The position numbers and the translations under genes were made by a program. The notes beneath the pieces are model-generated. The model saw only the letters and a program-made list of their open reading frames with translations, searched no databases and had not been told where the DNA came from. A stretch of 64,000 bases of DNA from DASUAS01 sp963720765 (GTDB lineage Bacteria; Actinomycetota; Acidimicrobiia; IMCC26256; DASPTH01), in contig CAVRGS010000013.1 of assembly GCA_963720765.1 (NCBI GenBank), positions 62,001 to 126,000 on the forward strand. Reading direction: 5' to 3'. The first letter of the stretch is position 1. Every line of letters starts with the position of its first letter. Shown piece after piece: positions 1-8,425 of the stretch.

Positions 1-36
1 CCCCTGGGGGTATCCTGCGATACCTACCGGGGTATC
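1..36. promoter_or_regulatory. CsoR/CstR-type operators before the MMPL gene
   Basis: Two inverted repeats precede the exporter. Bases 1-13 (CCCCTGGGGGTAT) are the right-hand part of a palindrome cut by the window edge; with ATA restored it would match the site at 2515-2530. Bases 19-36 carry GATACC and GGTATC separated by 6 bases. ATAC/GTAT arms around a C/G tract are typical of CsoR-family operators. Binding by the repressor encoded at 2558 is inferred. Confidence 0.6.
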
Positions 37-64
37 TGAATTGCTGGCCGAGGAGCGCGAGAGC

Positions 65-2239
65 ATGTCGATGACGACTGACGAACCGGCGGTGTTCGAA
101 CACCCAGCCTCGGAGCCGCCCAACCCGCGACGGCTCTTCGCTCGACTCGCAGCGTTCTCGGCTCGACACCGACGAGCCGTGATCATCACGTGGCTGCTCG
201 TCGCGTTCGCGGCGGCACCGCTGGCGCTCACGTTGTCGGGCTCGTTGTCGGGGGCGGGATGGGAGGCGCAGGGATCGACCGCACAGCAGGTGCGCGACGA
301 ACTGCGCAAGCACTTCCCGGGGCTCGGCGCCGAGAGCCCGGTGGTCGTGTACCACCAAGCGACGCCGATCGCGCAGGATCCACGAGGTCTTCGGACGCTG
401 GTCCGTCAGCTCGCCGATGCCCCGCGCGTGCAGCAGGTCGCCGATCCGTTGCAGCTCCCGGCCGAGGCCGGCCTCGTCTCACGCGACGGGAAGACGGCCA
501 TCGTGCCGGTGGCGCAGCGCATCACCACCGACGCGCAGCGGCCGGTTGCCGCCGGGGAGCTCGGCGACTACGTCGCGACGCTCGCGGTGCCCGGCGGTGC
601 ACGGGCGGAGGTGACCGGTGAGTGGCCGGTGTGGAGTGACTTCAACCAGGTCAACGCCGAGGCGCTGCACAAGGCCGAGTTGCTGAGTGGCCTGCCCACG
701 CTGGTGTTCCTGTTCATCGCGTTCGGGGCGATGATCGCCGCCGGCCTCCCATTGCTGCTGGCACTGGCGGGGATCGCGGTCGGGTTCGCGATCCTGCACC
801 TGTTGTCGTGGATCACGCCGATGTCCGTGTGGTCGATGAACTTCTCGATGATGATCGGCCTTGCGGTCGGGATCGACTACAGCCTGTTCATCGTCAGCCG
901 ATATCGCGAAGAACGCGCCGAAGGCAAGGACGCGCTCGCGGCGATCGAGAACACCATGTCGACCGCGGGGAAAGCGGTGTTCCTGTCCGCGCTCACCGTC
1001 GTGCTCTCGCTGGCCGCGGTGTTCCTCGTTCCGGTGATGGTGTTCCGTTCCATGGCGCTCGGCATGATCCTGTCCGTGGTGGCCGTCGCGTTGGCGGCGA
1101 TCACGCTGCTGCCGGCGGTGCTGGTGGCGCTGGGCGACAAGGTCCTGGTGACGCGAGGCAAGAAGGATCCCGACGTCGTCGCCGAGGGCCGCTGGGCGCG
1201 CTGGACCGGCGTCGCACTCCGGCGCCCCGGGCGCGTGCTGGCGATCGGCCTCGTGGTGCTCGGTGTGCTGATCCTCCCGGCGTTCGGGATGCACCTCGGC
1301 ATGCCCGGCGCGCGGGTGGTGGATCAAGGTCGCACGAGTCGAGACGGCTACGAGCTGCTGGTCAGCGCCTTCGGACCCGGCGCCGCGGCACCCGCGTTCG
1401 TCACCGTGCCCGCCGCCGACGCACAGCAAGTGGTGAAGATCGCCGGGGCTGACGCCAACGTCGTCGACGCGCGCGTCGTCACCGAGCCCGGGTCGACCGG
1501 GCGGGTCGTCGTACGGGTCACGCCGAAGACGCCGGTCGACGACTCGGCGACGGCCCACATGGTCGACCGTTTGCGCGCCCAGCTCGACGCGACGGTCCCG
1601 GCCGCTCGCGTCGGTGGTCCTGCGGCGCAGAACCGCGACCTCACCAACGTCCTCACCAGCCGAGCGCCTTACGCGATCGGGCTCATCCTCATCGTCGCGT
1701 TCGTGCTGCTGCTCGTGGTGTTCCGCAGCATCGTGATCGCGGTGTTCTCCATCATCATGAACCTCCTCACCGTCGGGGCCGCGTTCGGCTTCGCCACGGT
1801 CGTGTTCCAACACGGCGTCGGCGCCGGCCTGTTGGGCATCCAGCACCAGGGATTCGTCGACGCGTGGGCGCCGTTGTTCTTCTTCGCCCTGTTGTTCGGT
1901 CTCTCGATGGACTACCAGCTGTTCCTGCTCGCGGCGATCCGCGAACGGTACGAAGCGACCGGGGACACGAAGCGTGCCATCGCCGAGGGCATCGCTCGTA
2001 CCGGCCGCCCCATCACGAACGCTGCGCTCATCATGATCGTGGTCTTCGTCGCCTTCGGTGTGACCGGCCCCATCCCGCCGACCGAGCTCGGTGTCACCCT
2101 GGCGATGGCCGTGTTGCTCGATGCCACCGTCGTCCGCGTGCTGCTGGTCCCGGCGACGATGGCGCTGCTCGGCGAGCGCAACTGGTACCTGCCGCGCTGG
2201 ATGCAGCGCGTCCTGCCCGAGATCCACTTCAGCCACTGA
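65..2239 (+). CDS. MMPL/RND-family membrane transporter
   Basis: A 724-residue inner-membrane exporter of the MMPL branch of the RND superfamily, predicted to move lipids or other hydrophobic compounds using the proton gradient. There is one TM helix near residue 45, a periplasmic loop, a five-helix block, a second loop and a second five-helix block. The paired motifs GLAVGIDYSLFIVSRYREE and GLSMDYQLFLLAAIRERY hold the Asp-Tyr pairs expected in TM4 and TM10. ATG 65 follows GAGGAG by 9 bases; an upstream TTG at 41 is less likely. The gene lies just downstream of CsoR-type operators and 16 bases before a DUF2892 gene, so it probably belongs to that regulon. The substrate is unknown. Confidence 0.9.
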   Translation: MSMTTDEPAVFEHPASEPPNPRRLFARLAAFSARHRRAVIITWLLVAFAAAPLALTLSGSLSGAGWEAQGSTAQQVRDELRKHFPGLGAESPVVVYHQATPIAQDPRGLRTLVRQLADAPRVQQVADPLQLPAEAGLVSRDGKTAIVPVAQRITTDAQRPVAAGELGDYVATLAVPGGARAEVTGEWPVWSDFNQVNAEALHKAELLSGLPTLVFLFIAFGAMIAAGLPLLLALAGIAVGFAILHLLSWITPMSVWSMNFSMMIGLAVGIDYSLFIVSRYREERAEGKDALAAIENTMSTAGKAVFLSALTVVLSLAAVFLVPVMVFRSMALGMILSVVAVALAAITLLPAVLVALGDKVLVTRGKKDPDVVAEGRWARWTGVALRRPGRVLAIGLVVLGVLILPAFGMHLGMPGARVVDQGRTSRDGYELLVSAFGPGAAAPAFVTVPAADAQQVVKIAGADANVVDARVVTEPGSTGRVVVRVTPKTPVDDSATAHMVDRLRAQLDATVPAARVGGPAAQNRDLTNVLTSRAPYAIGLILIVAFVLLLVVFRSIVIAVFSIIMNLLTVGAAFGFATVVFQHGVGAGLLGIQHQGFVDAWAPLFFFALLFGLSMDYQLFLLAAIRERYEATGDTKRAIAEGIARTGRPITNAALIMIVVFVAFGVTGPIPPTELGVTLAMAVLLDATVVRVLLVPATMALLGERNWYLPRWMQRVLPEIHFSH

Positions 2240-2255
2240 GCAGAGGAGCACCACG

Positions 2256-2510
2256 ATGACGTCGATCACGTCCGGCCGCGCGACCCCCGAAGCCCGAACC
2301 CGCCGTCGATGGCCTGCGGAACGGATCCTGTTCGCGCTCGCCGGCACCATGACGCTGCTGAGCGCCCTGCTCGCGGTGTTGGTCAGCCCTTGGTTCCTGC
2401 TGCTGACGGCATTCGTGGGGGTGAACCAGTGGCTCTACGTCACGGTGCACGCCTGCCCGGCGTCGCTGGTCCTCGCGAAGCTCGGACGGCGCCCGCACTG
2501 CACCTGGTGA
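2256..2510 (+). CDS. DUF2892-like small membrane protein
   Basis: An 84-residue protein with two hydrophobic segments (about residues 26-42 and 44-60) followed by CPASLVLAKLG and a C-terminal Cys. This is the pattern of the YgaP-type DUF2892 membrane domain, often linked to rhodaneses and sulfur-stress operons. It follows the MMPL stop by 16 bases with AGAGGAG before the ATG, so the two are probably co-transcribed. Sulfur chemistry is inferred only from the family and from the cysteine-only regulator next door. Confidence 0.75.
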   Translation: MTSITSGRATPEARTRRRWPAERILFALAGTMTLLSALLAVLVSPWFLLLTAFVGVNQWLYVTVHACPASLVLAKLGRRPHCTW

Positions 2511-2514
2511 TCGA

Positions 2515-2530
2515 ATACCCTTGGGGGTAT
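2515..2530. promoter_or_regulatory. CsoR/CstR-type operator
   Basis: ATACCCTTGGGGGTAT is an inverted repeat with 6-base arms (ATACCC/GGGTAT) around TTGG, 27 bases before the repressor start. It matches the partial palindrome at 1-13 apart from one central base, which suggests one regulator controls both places and represses itself. Confidence 0.7.
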
Positions 2531-2557
2531 CCACCCACTCGCACGGAGGCATCCGCG

Positions 2558-2827
2558 ATGGAGATCGACGCCGACGTCAAGACCGAACTGCATCGCCGGC
2601 TCGCCCGCATCGAAGGGCAGGTCCGGGGCATCCAGAACATGCTCGCCGAGGACCGCGAGTGCCGCGACGTCGTGACCCAGATCGCGGCGGCAGCGAAGGC
2701 GCTCGAGACAGTGGGCTTCCGGCTGGTGGCTTCCGGCCTGACGAGTTGTCTCCAGGATCCGGAGAAGTCCGCGGCCGAGGGCTACCCGGTCGCCGAGGTG
2801 GAGAAGCTGTTCCTCAAGCTGGCGTGA
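2558..2827 (+). CDS. CsoR/CstR-family transcriptional repressor
   Basis: An 89-residue all-helical repressor (DUF156). The family signature HRRLARIEGQVRGIQNML lies at residues 12-29. CsoR binds Cu(I) through a Cys-His-Cys triad; here the equivalent positions are Cys35, Gly60 and Cys64, so the His ligand is missing and both cysteines remain. That is the arrangement of CstR-type persulfide sensors, so sulfane-sulfur sensing is more likely than copper sensing. ATG 2558 follows GGAGG by 9 bases. The operator at 2515 indicates autoregulation, and the same site upstream of the MMPL gene suggests joint control. Confidence 0.88.
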   Translation: MEIDADVKTELHRRLARIEGQVRGIQNMLAEDRECRDVVTQIAAAAKALETVGFRLVASGLTSCLQDPEKSAAEGYPVAEVEKLFLKLA

Positions 2828-2840
2828 CGCGGAGGCGGCC

Positions 2841-2862
2841 ATTCTGAACACGTGTTCAGAAT
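2841..2862. promoter_or_regulatory. TetR operator palindrome, copy 1
   Basis: A perfect 22-base palindrome: ATTCTGAACAC followed directly by its reverse complement. It lies 42 bases before the DHDPS-like gene. A second copy (20-base perfect core) is at 4605-4625 before the amidohydrolase, with a TetR gene between them, which makes both sites probable operators of that TetR. Confidence 0.8.
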
Positions 2863-2904
2863 GATCTAGGGTCGGGGCACTCGAAGCGACGAGGAGTGTG
2901 CCCC

Positions 2905-3942
2905 ATGGTTTCTGCACGTGACGCGCGAGCGTGGGCGGCCGACGGCGGCCTCCACGGCATCGGCGACTCGCTGTACACGCCCTTCGCCGGGCGCGACGGC
3001 GACGACATCGACTGGGACGCGTACCGGACGCTCGTCCGCTACTGCGTCGACGACCTCGGACACGCGATGTTGTGGCTCACCAGCGGCATCGCCGAGTGGT
3101 GGTCGCTGACCCTCGACGAGCGCAAGCAGCTCCTCGAGCTCGCGGTCGAGGAAGCGCGCGCGATCAACCCCGACATCGTGATCCAGGCATGCACGTCGGC
3201 GGGATCGGCGAAGGACACCGTCGAGCTCACGCTTCACGCGCAGGAGCACGGCGCCGACATCGCCTACATCCAGACGCCGACGATGGAGGTGCACGGTGGA
3301 GAAGGCGTGCAGCGCTTCTTCCAGTACCTCGCCGATCGCACCGACCTCGCGCTCGGCATGTTCAACTCGCCGTCGTCGGGGTACGTGCTCACGCCGGCAG
3401 AGATGGCTGCCATCTACGACGCGATCCCCGCGGTCGTCGCGGTGAAGGAAGGCGTCCAGGACAGCATCATGCCGACGCTGGAGCTGCACGCGCTCGCGCC
3501 GGGGCTCGTGATCTGGGAGTGCGACACGATGGTGTACGAGGCCGGGTGGTTGCAGGACGGCATCGTCGGTCCCGCGCAGCTCGGCACGTCGGGCTACCTG
3601 TTCGAGGTGCCCGACGACAAGTGGTACACGCAGTACTGGGAGCTGATCTGGGGTGGCGAGCTCCCCGCGGCGCGCGAGCTGTGGCGGGAACGCTTCACCA
3701 AGTCGCCGATCGCGCAGTGCGGCAACTGGCGCACCCAGTACCCGGGCCGTCCCGACTACTTCACGCACTGGGGCGAGGCGTTCAAGATCGGGGCCGAGGT
3801 CATCGGGCTGCCGATCGGCGACTACCCGCACTCGCGTCCGCCGCAGGCGATCCTGCCCGAACAGGCGCGGGCGCAGATCCGTACCGCGTACGAGCGGTCG
3901 TCGATGGCGGGCAAGGCGCGCGTGCACGCGACTGCGTCGTAG
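2905..3942 (+). CDS. DHDPS/NAL-family aldolase-type lyase
   Basis: A 345-residue class I aldolase of the dihydrodipicolinate synthase/N-acetylneuraminate lyase family. The Schiff-base lysine is in VVAVKEG (Lys181) and the partner Tyr region is FNSPSSGY. The C-terminal extension makes it longer than the roughly 300 residues usual for DapA, and nothing nearby suggests lysine synthesis, so a catabolic retro-aldol or hydratase role is more likely. ATG 2905 follows GAGGAG by 8 bases; the GTG at 2896 is inside that site. Its TAG stop overlaps the GTG of the TetR gene by one base, so the two are coupled and sit under the palindrome at 2841. Confidence 0.85.
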   Translation: MVSARDARAWAADGGLHGIGDSLYTPFAGRDGDDIDWDAYRTLVRYCVDDLGHAMLWLTSGIAEWWSLTLDERKQLLELAVEEARAINPDIVIQACTSAGSAKDTVELTLHAQEHGADIAYIQTPTMEVHGGEGVQRFFQYLADRTDLALGMFNSPSSGYVLTPAEMAAIYDAIPAVVAVKEGVQDSIMPTLELHALAPGLVIWECDTMVYEAGWLQDGIVGPAQLGTSGYLFEVPDDKWYTQYWELIWGGELPAARELWRERFTKSPIAQCGNWRTQYPGRPDYFTHWGEAFKIGAEVIGLPIGDYPHSRPPQAILPEQARAQIRTAYERSSMAGKARVHATAS

Positions 3943-4580
3943 TGGAGGTCATCGGTGCCGACGTCGTCGGCGAGTCGCGTGGCACGCTCGGTCGACAGGA
4001 GCGGGGCAAGGAGACGCGCCGCAACCTGATCCGCACTGCGGCGCGCTTGTGGAGCGAGCGCGGGTTCGACGACGTGACCGTCGAGGAGATCTGCTCGGAG
4101 GCGGGCGTCGGCCGCACGACCTTCTACCTGCACTTCGAGAGCAAGGAGCGGCTGCTCGCCAGCCTCGCCGGCGCCACCAGTGCGGGGGTGGCCGCCGACC
4201 TCGAGGCTGCGCACACGTCGAACTCGCTCGACGCGCAGCTCGACGTGCTGATCCGCGGCATCGCTCGGCGGATGCAGGCGGTCCCCAAGTCGCTGGCCCG
4301 GCTGGTGATCCACAGTCAGCAGCTCGGCCTCATGAAGGCGGGCCCCGAGGTCCTCGCGCAGTCGACCCGCTTCGCCGACCTGGCGCGAGATGTGCTCGCC
4401 GACGCGCGGCGGCGTGGGGAGTTGGTGCGGTCGACCGACCCCGACGAGCTGGGCGAGATCCTGGGCGCGCTGACGATGGACGCCATCGAGGCGTGGGCGT
4501 CGGGACGGTCGCGCAAGTCGCTCACTGCGGTGCTGCGGTTCCGGTACGCGCTGGTGGTCGACCAGTACCGGTCGACTTGA
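3942..4580 (+). CDS. TetR/AcrR-family regulator
   Basis: A 212-residue TetR regulator. The N-terminal helix-turn-helix (about residues 25-70) contains VTVEEICSEAGVGRTTFYLHF, close to the family consensus; the rest is the ligand-binding helical domain. The GTG start shares a base with the stop of the upstream lyase (TAGTG). Two copies of one palindrome, at 2841 and 4605, bracket this gene and precede the lyase and the amidohydrolase, so it probably represses both and itself. The inducer is unknown. Confidence 0.9.
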   Translation: MEVIGADVVGESRGTLGRQERGKETRRNLIRTAARLWSERGFDDVTVEEICSEAGVGRTTFYLHFESKERLLASLAGATSAGVAADLEAAHTSNSLDAQLDVLIRGIARRMQAVPKSLARLVIHSQQLGLMKAGPEVLAQSTRFADLARDVLADARRRGELVRSTDPDELGEILGALTMDAIEAWASGRSRKSLTAVLRFRYALVVDQYRST

Positions 4581-4604
4581 TCCTCGCAACGAGCAACGAC
4601 CATG

Positions 4605-4625
4605 ATTCTGAACACGTGTTCAGAA
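4605..4625. promoter_or_regulatory. TetR operator palindrome, copy 2
   Basis: Repeats the palindrome at 2841-2862 with only the last base lost. Bases 4606-4625 (TTCTGAACACGTGTTCAGAA) form a perfect 20-base palindrome, 16 bases before the amidohydrolase start, where a bound repressor would block transcription or initiation. Confidence 0.8.
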
Positions 4626-4641
4626 GTGGAAGGAAGTGGTG

Positions 4642-5849
4642 ATGGCCGACGAGGAGCTCTTCTTCGTACGAGACCGGCAGCTCGAGTACCCGGTGTTCGA
4701 CGTCGACAACCACATGTACGAGAACACCGACTCGTTCACGCAGTTCATGCCCAAGGAGTACGACGGCCTCGTCAAGTACATCCAGGAGGGAAACCGGACG
4801 CGCCTGGTGGTGAAGGACCGCATCGAGCGCGCCATCCCGAACCCGACGTTCTCGCGGGTTGCGGTGCCGGGCGGGCAGGACGACGACCCGTTGAAGCGCC
4901 GTTCGATCGCGGGGAAGGACGCGTTCTACGACGTCGAGCCGCGCTACAAGCTCATGCAGGAGTACGGCATCGGCCGCGCGCTGATGTGGCCGACGCTCGG
5001 CAGTGTGATCGAGCAGGCGATGCCCGAGGACCCGTATGCGGTTGCCGCGTCGTTCCACGCGCTCAACCAGTGGATGCTCGAGCACTGGACGTACAACTAC
5101 GAGAACGCGGTGTACCCCACACCGATGATCTCGCTGCAGGACCTCGGTCGCGCGTGCGACGAGCTGGAGTGGGTCGCGGCGCGCGGCGCGCGCGTCGTGT
5201 ACCTGAGCAGCGCGCCGGCCAGTGGGTTCGGCGGTCGCCGTTCGATCGCGCAGCGCGAGTTCGACCCGTTCTGGACGCTGATGGAGGACACCGGCGTCGT
5301 TGCCGGCTTCCACCAGGTGGTGAACCGGCGCTACCCGGTCGACGTCGTCCGAGCTCGACGGCAACGGCGAGACCGGCGGGTACTTCGTCCCGCCCGGGTT
5401 CGGGCTGGCGTTCCACCAGGACTTCTCGTTCCGCGCCCTGTGCACGCCGCGCTGGCAGATCGCCGACTTCATCTCGTCGCTGATCGGACACGGTTGCCTG
5501 GCCCGCCACCCTCGTCTGAAGGTGGCGATCGTGGAGTTCGGCACCGACTACGTGCGCCCGATGGTGCACCACTTCCAGGATGCCTACGAGCGGACGCCGC
5601 AGCTCTTCGACGAGGACCCCATGGTGGCGTTGCGCCGCAACGTGTTCATCCATGCGTTCTCCGGAGCCCGACCCGATCGAGCTCATCGAGCTCCTGGGCG
5701 TCGAGAACACCATGTGGGGCTCCGACTTCCCCCACCCCGAAGGCATGCGTGACCCGCTTGCCTTCTCGGAGGAGATCGAGAGCTTGTCGCTCGACGTGCG
5801 CAAGGCCGTGATGGGTGGCAACCTCGAACGACTGCTCGCCGACGCGTAG
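4642..5849 (+). CDS. amidohydrolase_2-family hydrolase (two frame breaks)
   Basis: A metal-dependent hydrolase of the amidohydrolase 2 family, about 400 residues once repaired. The N-terminal FDVDNHMYEN takes the place of the metal-site start, and GSDFPHPEGM near the C-terminus is the usual Asp-His end of the fold. It is a clear paralogue of the intact gene at 59533. The frame moves by one extra base near 5345 (before ELDGNGETGGYFVPPGFG) and again near 5660 (before EPDPIELIELLG). Motifs persist across both breaks, so they are probably sequence errors. ATG 4642 follows GGAAGGAAG; GTG codons at 4636 and 4639 are alternatives. A TetR palindrome lies immediately upstream. Confidence 0.8.
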
Positions 5850-5870
5850 TCGCCGACCGGAGGAGACGAC

Positions 5871-6737
5871 ATGACGCTCGAAGACATCCGCGACACCGAC
5901 AAGGACCAGTACTGGGAGACGCTGCGCCAGCGGTGGGGCGCGCTGATGAGCTACCGGTACATCGGGCGGCAGTTCTCCTCGATGAACAAGGTCGACGACG
6001 ACACCGTCACGCTGCGCCACGACATGCGCAACGCAGCGGGTGGGATCCTCAGCCAGATCTTCTCGATCAGCGCGCCCGGCGGTGGCGGTCCCTCCGACCT
6101 GGAGGTCGTGCCGAACCCGGTCATCCACTCGGTGCAGATCCTCGACAACGGCAACGACGTGCAGCGGATCGAGGTCGTCAACGCCGGCGCGCTCAAGGTC
6201 GGGACGCGGATGTACTTCGGGCGGGCCACGATCGTCGACGCCGACAACCACGATCGGGTGCTCGCGTTGATCGAAGGGCAGGGTGCGTCGATCGGCGACG
6301 TCCCGCCGCACGTCAAGGGCGACCAGCTGTTCGAGGACGACCCGATCGAGCACATCGAGGACTCACCGGACCTTCCGCCCATCTGGCAGGTGTTCGGGGG
6401 GAACAAGCGGGCCGACGGCCACTGGGGTCTGGGTGAGCTCCAGGCGGAGTTCGCGTCGCCCGACGCTGCGCTGCACGTCGGGCCCCAGTTCGTCATCCAC
6501 GAAACGGCCGCGATCGATCTCGCCGCCGAGCTCGCGGGCACCGACCAGTTGCAGCCGGAATCCGACCACTTCATGTTCCTGGCGCGCGGAAAGGTCGGTC
6601 CGTTCCGGGTCGACGGCACCGCGGGTCGGGGGGCCGACAGCTCCGGTCGGGTCGGGGTCCAGCTCACGCTCCACGACGAGGGCAACGGGGACCGCGCCAT
6701 CAGTGCCGCCACCTTGATGTTCCGCATCGTCGGCTGA
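5871..6737 (+). CDS. hotdog-like protein of unknown function
   Basis: 288 residues with no firm family assignment. Two segments, near residues 100-140 (GTRMYFGRATIVDADNHDR) and 250-288 (ending ATLMFRIVG), resemble the closing beta strands of hotdog-fold thioesterases or dehydratases, which suggests a double-hotdog layout. No catalytic residues could be placed. It starts 21 bases after the amidohydrolase with GGAGGAG before the ATG and is probably the last gene of the TetR-controlled unit. Confidence 0.6.
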   Translation: MTLEDIRDTDKDQYWETLRQRWGALMSYRYIGRQFSSMNKVDDDTVTLRHDMRNAAGGILSQIFSISAPGGGGPSDLEVVPNPVIHSVQILDNGNDVQRIEVVNAGALKVGTRMYFGRATIVDADNHDRVLALIEGQGASIGDVPPHVKGDQLFEDDPIEHIEDSPDLPPIWQVFGGNKRADGHWGLGELQAEFASPDAALHVGPQFVIHETAAIDLAAELAGTDQLQPESDHFMFLARGKVGPFRVDGTAGRGADSSGRVGVQLTLHDEGNGDRAISAATLMFRIVG

Positions 6738-6760
6738 TCGGGAGCGCTGACGACGCGGCC

Positions 6761-6766
6761 TACGCT
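6761..6766 (+). promoter_or_regulatory. -10 box of a leaderless transcript
   Basis: TACGCT lies exactly 6 bases before the GTG at 6773, the spacing expected when transcription starts at the first base of the start codon. No Shine-Dalgarno sequence is present. Confidence 0.45.
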
Positions 6767-6772
6767 CGCAGT

Positions 6773-6949
6773 GTGAGCGACGCCGAGCACGAGCTGCTGA
6801 TCGACAACACCGCCCAGGCCGAGGAGATCGCCCGGTTGCGCGCGCTCGCCGAGCGCGCCGCCAGAGCCGCGGCCGAGGCGCAGGATCGTGCCGACGGCCG
6901 CCACGAGGCCTGGCTCGACGACGCACTGCGCGAGCTCTCCGCCGACTGA
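6773..6949 (+). CDS. small acidic helical protein
   Basis: A 58-residue protein rich in Ala, Glu and Arg, with no Pro or Gly through most of its length. It is predicted to be one long helix or coiled coil (LIDNTAQAEEIARLRALAER onward). The family is not recognised. The case for a real gene is the well-placed -10 box 6 bases upstream and the position between two real genes, ending 6 bases before the convergent CoA ligase stop. Confidence 0.5.
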   Translation: MSDAEHELLIDNTAQAEEIARLRALAERAARAAAEAQDRADGRHEAWLDDALRELSAD

Positions 6950-6955
6950 CCGGCG

Positions 6956-8425
6956 TCAGGCTTGCGCGACCAGCGCGTCACGGACCGCGCGGCGGCGGAC
7001 CTGACCGGTGGCGTCGGTGCGCGGGAGCTCGTCGACTTCGACGACGCGGCGCGGTTGCTTCGGACCGACGAGCACGCCGGCCACGTGCGCGCGCAGCTCG
7101 TCGACGGACGGGAGGGTCGCGCCCGAGGACACGACGATCGCCGCGGTCACCACCTCGCCCCACGCCTCGTCGGGGATGCCGACCACCGCGACGTCCGCCA
7201 CGGCGGGGTGCGACCGGATCGCGGTCTCCACCTCCACCGGCGCCACCCACTCGCCGCCTGAGCGGATCGACTCCGACGCGCGGCCGGTGATGGTGAAGTA
7301 GCCGTCGGCGTCACGGGTCACGATGTCACCGGTGTGGAACCAGCCGTCGGGGTCGATGGCCTCGGCGGTGGCGTCGGGGCGGTCGAGGTAGCCGGAGAAC
7401 ATGGTGGGGCCGCGCAGCCAGAGCTCACCGTCGTCGGCGACGTGGGCCTGCACCATGGGCGGCGGCTGCCCGACGCTCTGCGGACGTGCGTACAGGTCGG
7501 AGTCGAGGAGCACGAGGCCTCGACCCATCTCGGTCGAGCCGTAGGCGACCGACGTCCACGATCCGGGGAAGCGGGCCTTGATCGCGTCGATGAGGTCGAG
7601 CGTCACCAACGACGTGCCGGTGAGCGCCTCGACCAGCGACGACGTGTCGTAGTGGTCGGCGCACTCGAGGATGCGTTGCCACACCGCGGGGATGCAGTAC
7701 AGGCCACCGGCACGCCAGCGTTCCACCGCGTGCAACAGCTCCTCGGGATCGGCACCGGTCACGAGGTGCACAGCACGATCCGCGGCCATCGCGTTCTCGA
7801 TGAAGTACCAGCCCGCCATGTGGAACAAGCCGAACATCACGACGGTGCCGCGCCGCTGGGTCGCGCCCTCTTCCACGTCGCGCTGCACCGCGCGCAGCCA
7901 CGCCGCGCGGTGTGACAGCACCGCGCCCTTCGACACGCCGGTCGAGCCGCTCGTGAGGAACACGTTGCTGGCGTCTTCGCTGGTCCCGACGCGCGGCACG
8001 GGGGTCGTGGACGCGCCGTCGCTCCATCCGGGAGCGGTGACCACGACGTCGAGCCCCATCGGTGCCGCGACGGCGCGCGCCGCGTCTTCGCACTCGGGAT
8101 GTGCGATCACGACGCGCGGGTGCAGCACCTCGAGCGCGGCCGCCGCTTCGGGCTCGGTGAAGTTCGGGTTGATCGGCGCGATGGCGGCGCCGAGCTTGCT
8201 GGTGCCGTAGCCGACCTCGAGCGTCTCGAACGCGGTCGGACCCCACCACGTCACACGATCGCCGAGGGTGACGCCTGCTGCCGCGAGCCGGTGCGCGGCG
8301 CGCGTCGCGCCGGCGTCGAGCTCGCCGAAGGTGCGGGACTCCTCGCCCAGGGTGGCACCGACGCGCGTCGGACTCATCGTCGCCAGGCGGGCCAGGATGT
8401 CGTGGATCCGGACGTCGAGCGTCAT
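6956..8425 (-). CDS. AMP-dependent CoA ligase (acyl-adenylate family)
   Basis: A 489-residue ANL-superfamily ligase that activates a carboxylate as acyl-AMP and then acyl-CoA. The P-loop motif FLTSGSTGVSKGAV is near residue 170, YGSTEMG near 300, and the hinge motif GYFTITGRASESIRSGGEWV near 385-405. The usual catalytic Lys near the C-terminus is replaced in ELPRTDATGQVRRRAV, where GKxxR would be expected, so check this before assuming thioester formation. ATG 8425 overlaps the stop of the Vor-like beta gene by 4 bases, tying the ligase to the ferredoxin oxidoreductase operon. Confidence 0.85.
   Translation of the reverse strand: MTLDVRIHDILARLATMSPTRVGATLGEESRTFGELDAGATRAAHRLAAAGVTLGDRVTWWGPTAFETLEVGYGTSKLGAAIAPINPNFTEPEAAAALEVLHPRVVIAHPECEDAARAVAAPMGLDVVVTAPGWSDGASTTPVPRVGTSEDASNVFLTSGSTGVSKGAVLSHRAAWLRAVQRDVEEGATQRRGTVVMFGLFHMAGWYFIENAMAADRAVHLVTGADPEELLHAVERWRAGGLYCIPAVWQRILECADHYDTSSLVEALTGTSLVTLDLIDAIKARFPGSWTSVAYGSTEMGRGLVLLDSDLYARPQSVGQPPPMVQAHVADDGELWLRGPTMFSGYLDRPDATAEAIDPDGWFHTGDIVTRDADGYFTITGRASESIRSGGEWVAPVEVETAIRSHPAVADVAVVGIPDEAWGEVVTAAIVVSSGATLPSVDELRAHVAGVLVGPKQPRRVVEVDELPRTDATGQVRRRAVRDALVAQA

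Noticed and set aside
479..2350. 623-codon open frame on the minus strand opposite the MMPL gene
   Set aside because: Composition is Arg/Asp/His/Glu-rich without motifs, as expected for the antisense of a GC-rich gene; the plus strand has clear MMPL motifs.
2896..2904. GTG 2896 as start of the DHDPS-like gene
   Set aside because: It lies within the ribosome-binding site of ATG 2905, which has correct spacing.
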